A stretch of 64,000 bases of DNA from a bacterium (GTDB lineage: Bacteria > Myxococcota_A > Bradymonadia > UBA7976 > UBA1532): contig JAUHXC010000012.1 in NCBI GenBank assembly GCA_030427205.1, forward strand, positions 1 to 64,000. The letters run 5' to 3'. The notes beneath the pieces were generated by a model. It saw only the letters and a list, made by a program, of their open reading frames with translations, was not told the origin of the DNA and ran no database searches. This document shows positions 61,406 through 64,000 of this stretch, piece after piece. Numbering within the stretch: position 1 is the first letter of the stretch; every line of letters begins with the position of its first letter. The position numbers and the translations under genes were made by a program.

Positions 61406-63802
61406 TCAGCTCGACAGCAGCTCGCGAATCCGACGCGCGAGCGCCGGCCCGGTGATCGGCTTGCGCACCAGGCGGGCCTTGATGTCCGACAGGCTGCGGG
61501 TATCGAACGCATCGCCCGGGTAGGCGCTCACCATCAGGATCGGGCCGTCGGGGTTCAGCTCCCGAAACCGCCGGGCGACCGCCAGGCCACCCACCCGGGG
61601 CATGACCACGTCGGAGACGAGGATGTCGAAGGCGCGGCCCGCGTCGAGCAGCTCGATCGCCTCGATGCCATCGGTCGCGCACTCGACCCGATAGCCCAGG
61701 CGTTCGAGCAGGCGACTCCAAACCTGTCGCAGATCGACGACGTCCTCCACGAGCAGGATGCGCTCGTCGCCCCCGACCATGGTGACCCCTTCGTCGTCGG
61801 AGCCGACCACCGGCGCATCGGGGCTCGCCGGCAGCCAGAGGCTCACCCGGGTGCCGCGTCCGGGCTCACTCTTCAGGCGAATCTCACCGCCGTTCGCCCG
61901 CAGGATCTGGCTGCAGATCGCCAGCCCGAGCCCCGTCCCCCGGCCCTCGGTCTTGGTGGTGAAGAACGGGTCGAAGACCCGGGCGACGATCTCGGGCGGA
62001 ATCCCCTGCCCGTCGTCGACCACGTCGATCCGCGCCACCCGACCGGGCATCATCGTGCGCGCGCGCGCCTCGTCGCGATCGAGCACCTCGCCCGAGACCG
62101 TGACGTCGATCTGCCCGCCCTGCGGCGACGCATCGCGGGCGTTGACGACGAGGTTGACCAGCACCTGCTCGAGCTGGACCGGATCGACCCGCACCGCCAG
62201 GGCGTCGACATCGACCCGCACGTCGACGCGACAGCTGTTGCCCGCGACACGGCTCAGCAACGGCTGCGCCTTCTGAGCCAGCGTCACCAGATCGATCGTC
62301 CGCGCCCCGCCCGGCCGTTGGCGGGCCAGACCGAGCATGGAGCGAACGAGCGTCGCGGCCCGGCCGGTCGTCTGCTCGATCCCTTCGATCTCCGCCCGCA
62401 GGGGGTCGTCGGGCCGCATGTCCAGATCGAGCATCGCCGTATGGCCCACGATCGCGGCCAGCAGGTTGTTGAAGTCGTGGGCCAGCCCCGCCGCGAAGAG
62501 ACCCACCGCCTCCATCTTCTGGGATTCGATGACCTGGCGCTGCAAAGCCCGCCGGCCGGTGACGTCTTCGAGCACCACCACCATGTGCCCTTCCGGCTCG
62601 GGCAGCGCCGACAGGGAGAGCTGCAACGGGATCTGAGTGCCATCCGGTCGACGGGCGTCGGCTTCGAGGCGCAGGCTGCGCCCCTCCGACAGCGCCTCGA
62701 CGATCTGCGGCCAGGCCCGCCGGCGCTCCTCGATCACGAGCAGATCGCCGAAGGCCATGCCCTCGGCGCTCGCCGGCGGCAGGTCGAACATCTCGGGCGC
62801 GGCCGCCCGCCAGCGCTGGATGATGCCGGCACGATCGACCGTCGCGACGCCGACCGGCAGGCGCGAGAGGATGCGTTCGGATTCCTTGAGGCCCTGCTCG
62901 GCAGCCACTTGCCGGGTCACGTCGCTGCCGGTGAACCCCACGGCGAAGATCTCACCGCTCGGTCGGCGCACGGGCAGAAAGACGATGTCGAGCGTCGGTC
63001 TGCAGCTCGTCCGGGTCTCGAACGTCATCCGCCGCTCGACGGTGTGCCCCTGCCAGACTTTCTCCCGGGCCCGCAGGTAGTAGTCGAAGAAGCTCCGATC
63101 GAAGATGTCGAACATGCGCGCGCCGACCTCGGGCGCGCTCCACCCCATGTTCTCGGCGTAGCCCACGGCGACATCGTTGAACCACAGGAGACGATGATCG
63201 GGATCGATGAGCGCAAACGCCGATCGGCTGCCGCGCAGCATCGCCCTGAAGCCAGCGTCCGAGCGCACGAGGGCCTCGCCGGTCTGTCGAATGCCTGTCG
63301 AGTCCAGCACCAGCGTCGTGAACGGATGATCGTCCCCGACCGGCGGGTCGAAGACGGTCACCAACCGCATCCAGCGCGGGCGCTGCGCGGCGTCGATCAC
63401 CCGCACCTCGTAGGTCAGGGTCTCCTGCTCGATCGCGCTGGTGGTGATCCGGTCGTGCAGCGCCTCGGGCTTCTCGATTCGCAGCTTGCGGGCCATCGCG
63501 GTCGTATCGCCCGGGTTCTCCGGATCGAGGCCCAGGAGCTCCGCGAGCTGCGGGCTCATCCACTCGACGTGGCCGACGCCGTCGGCGTCGTAATGGCCAC
63601 CGAAGAGCCCGCCGGGCAAGGCGTCGATGGTGCGCAGGACCCGTCGGGGCACGCTCGGCCGGCGGGCCGGCGCAGCGGTGAAGCAGGTCTCGGCCCGAGT
63701 CAGCAAGTCGGCGACAGCCGCGCGCCCTTCGGGGGTCAGCTGCCGCTCGGTCAAGAGCGCCAGCAGCTCGTCCCGCAGGGCCTGGTCGCTCGGATCGGGC
63801 AC
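61406..63802 (-). CDS. PAS hybrid histidine kinase with receiver
   Basis: A 798-residue cytoplasmic sensor with no membrane helix. Three PAS-type sensor domains (about 60-180, 185-310, 315-420), HisKA with phospho-His in AGLAHDFNNLLAAIVG near 437, an HATPase with VDDGQGIPPEI and GTGLGLAI, and a C-terminal receiver with phospho-Asp in ILVSDVVMP near 728 and a conserved RKP near 782. The AHDFNN version of the H-box places it with the NtrB/FixL group. GTG start at 63802 with GGAG 5 nt upstream. Divergent from the MoxR-like gene. Confidence 0.9.
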   Translation of the reverse strand: MPDPSDQALRDELLALLTERQLTPEGRAAVADLLTRAETCFTAAPARRPSVPRRVLRTIDALPGGLFGGHYDADGVGHVEWMSPQLAELLGLDPENPGDTTAMARKLRIEKPEALHDRITTSAIEQETLTYEVRVIDAAQRPRWMRLVTVFDPPVGDDHPFTTLVLDSTGIRQTGEALVRSDAGFRAMLRGSRSAFALIDPDHRLLWFNDVAVGYAENMGWSAPEVGARMFDIFDRSFFDYYLRAREKVWQGHTVERRMTFETRTSCRPTLDIVFLPVRRPSGEIFAVGFTGSDVTRQVAAEQGLKESERILSRLPVGVATVDRAGIIQRWRAAAPEMFDLPPASAEGMAFGDLLVIEERRRAWPQIVEALSEGRSLRLEADARRPDGTQIPLQLSLSALPEPEGHMVVVLEDVTGRRALQRQVIESQKMEAVGLFAAGLAHDFNNLLAAIVGHTAMLDLDMRPDDPLRAEIEGIEQTTGRAATLVRSMLGLARQRPGGARTIDLVTLAQKAQPLLSRVAGNSCRVDVRVDVDALAVRVDPVQLEQVLVNLVVNARDASPQGGQIDVTVSGEVLDRDEARARTMMPGRVARIDVVDDGQGIPPEIVARVFDPFFTTKTEGRGTGLGLAICSQILRANGGEIRLKSEPGRGTRVSLWLPASPDAPVVGSDDEGVTMVGGDERILLVEDVVDLRQVWSRLLERLGYRVECATDGIEAIELLDAGRAFDILVSDVVMPRVGGLAVARRFRELNPDGPILMVSAYPGDAFDTRSLSDIKARLVRKPITGPALARRIRELLSS

Positions 63803-63853
63803 GCTCTCTCCATCAAGTTCGTCGAGGCAGTGTAGCGCCCTGGTTCACGGTGG

Positions 63854-63883
63854 TCGACGCTGCCGACTCGAATCCGGCATAAT
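63854..63883 (+). promoter_or_regulatory. Possible promoter for the MoxR-like gene
   Basis: TCGACG (63854-63859), 18-bp spacer, CATAAT (63878-63883). The -10 box is good, the -35 box weak. It lies in the intergenic region between the divergent PAS kinase gene and the AAA+ gene. Confidence 0.35.
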
Positions 63884-63913
63884 CCGCCCGCCGCCACCGC
63901 CCCGAGGATGCCC

Positions 63914-64000
63914 GTGTTCGCCAACTTCACCGGAACCGCAGACTACATCGCCTCCATCGAGCTGCAGGAGGCGGTCAACGTCGCCCTGGCCCTGCAGCGT
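63914..64000 (+). CDS. MoxR-family AAA+ ATPase, N-terminal fragment
   Basis: Only 29 codons are in the window. The segment FTGTADYIASIELQEAVNVA matches the start of MoxR-type AAA+ ATPases, where a Walker A motif follows about ten residues later. GTG start at 63914 has GAGG 6 nt upstream; an ATG two codons earlier at 63908 is the alternative. MoxR proteins assist maturation of metal or VWA-domain complexes, so VWA partner genes would be expected to the right. Confidence 0.6.
   Translation, partial: MFANFTGTADYIASIELQEAVNVALALQR

Overview
The window looks like chromosomal DNA from a member of the Myxococcota (the former Deltaproteobacteria), possibly a Bradymonadia-like lineage. GC content is very high and genes are tightly packed on both strands with many GTG starts and 4-base stop/start overlaps. 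Signature features are a probable MYXO-CTERM tail, MopE-type Cys/Asp repeats, thrombospondin type 3 repeats, and many lipoproteins whose mature N-terminus is a low-complexity spacer (Gly-Glu, Gly-Gly-Glu-Gly-Gly-Ala, Pro-Glu or Asp-rich). I see no tRNA, rRNA, insertion sequence, prophage or CRISPR array. This is ordinary chromosome with a large surface/periplasmic and redox component.

Layout. 1-1657: a fasciclin-repeat lipoprotein gene running off the left edge, with 432-bp internal repeats and two compensating frameshifts. 1886-2662: a two-domain VOC protein. 2687-7409: a minus-strand group, fpr then, after a 150-bp gap full of short palindromic repeats, the kbl-tdh threonine degradation operon with an HCCA-isomerase-like protein and a metallo-beta-lactamase-fold hydrolase. 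7499-9456: a MopE-repeat lipoprotein and a methyltransferase with a recognisable promoter/operator. 9724-13999: a tiny lipoprotein, galT, a glgA-like glycosyltransferase and an acyl-CoA carboxylase beta chain. 14030-18004: a NatA/NatB-type ABC exporter whose second permease is fused to a CPBP protease. 18036-19770: an ECF sigma factor, a one-pass membrane partner and a small exported protein. 20332-24054: a three-gene exported set (dihaem protein, Gly-rich lipoprotein, Tat-exported DUF1501-like protein).

24076-34947 holds an nhaR-like regulator, a YdiJ-type FAD/Fe-S 2-hydroxyacid dehydrogenase, a membrane protein, a PhoD phosphatase, class II DAHP synthase, a YceI/ureohydrolase pair and a glycosyltransferase; the glycosyltransferase follows wecB (34970-36127) in a polysaccharide operon. 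36325-38041 carries two Gly-Glu repeat lipoproteins that share a Cys-rich domain, one with a haem domain. 38142-41483 is a 1113-residue P-loop NTPase I cannot place. 41633-47400 is redox and signalling: a dihaem lipoprotein plus sugar-dehydrogenase-like lipoprotein, and a di-haem peroxidase translationally coupled to a hybrid histidine kinase. 47485-50540 holds an SDR, a thioredoxin/TPR protein and a DUF72 protein. 50764-54030 is a 1088-residue multi-repeat surface protein.

The most unusual stretch is 54031-58879: a 470-bp non-coding region with a long hairpin and a promoter, a histone-H1-like protein with three copies of a winged-helix-sized domain on Lys/Ala/Pro-rich tails, an AraC regulator, a homologue of the eukaryotic N-terminal glutamine amidase NTAQ1, and an amidohydrolase. 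The right end has an alpha-amylase-family lipoprotein, a PAS hybrid histidine kinase and the first codons of a MoxR-like AAA+ ATPase.
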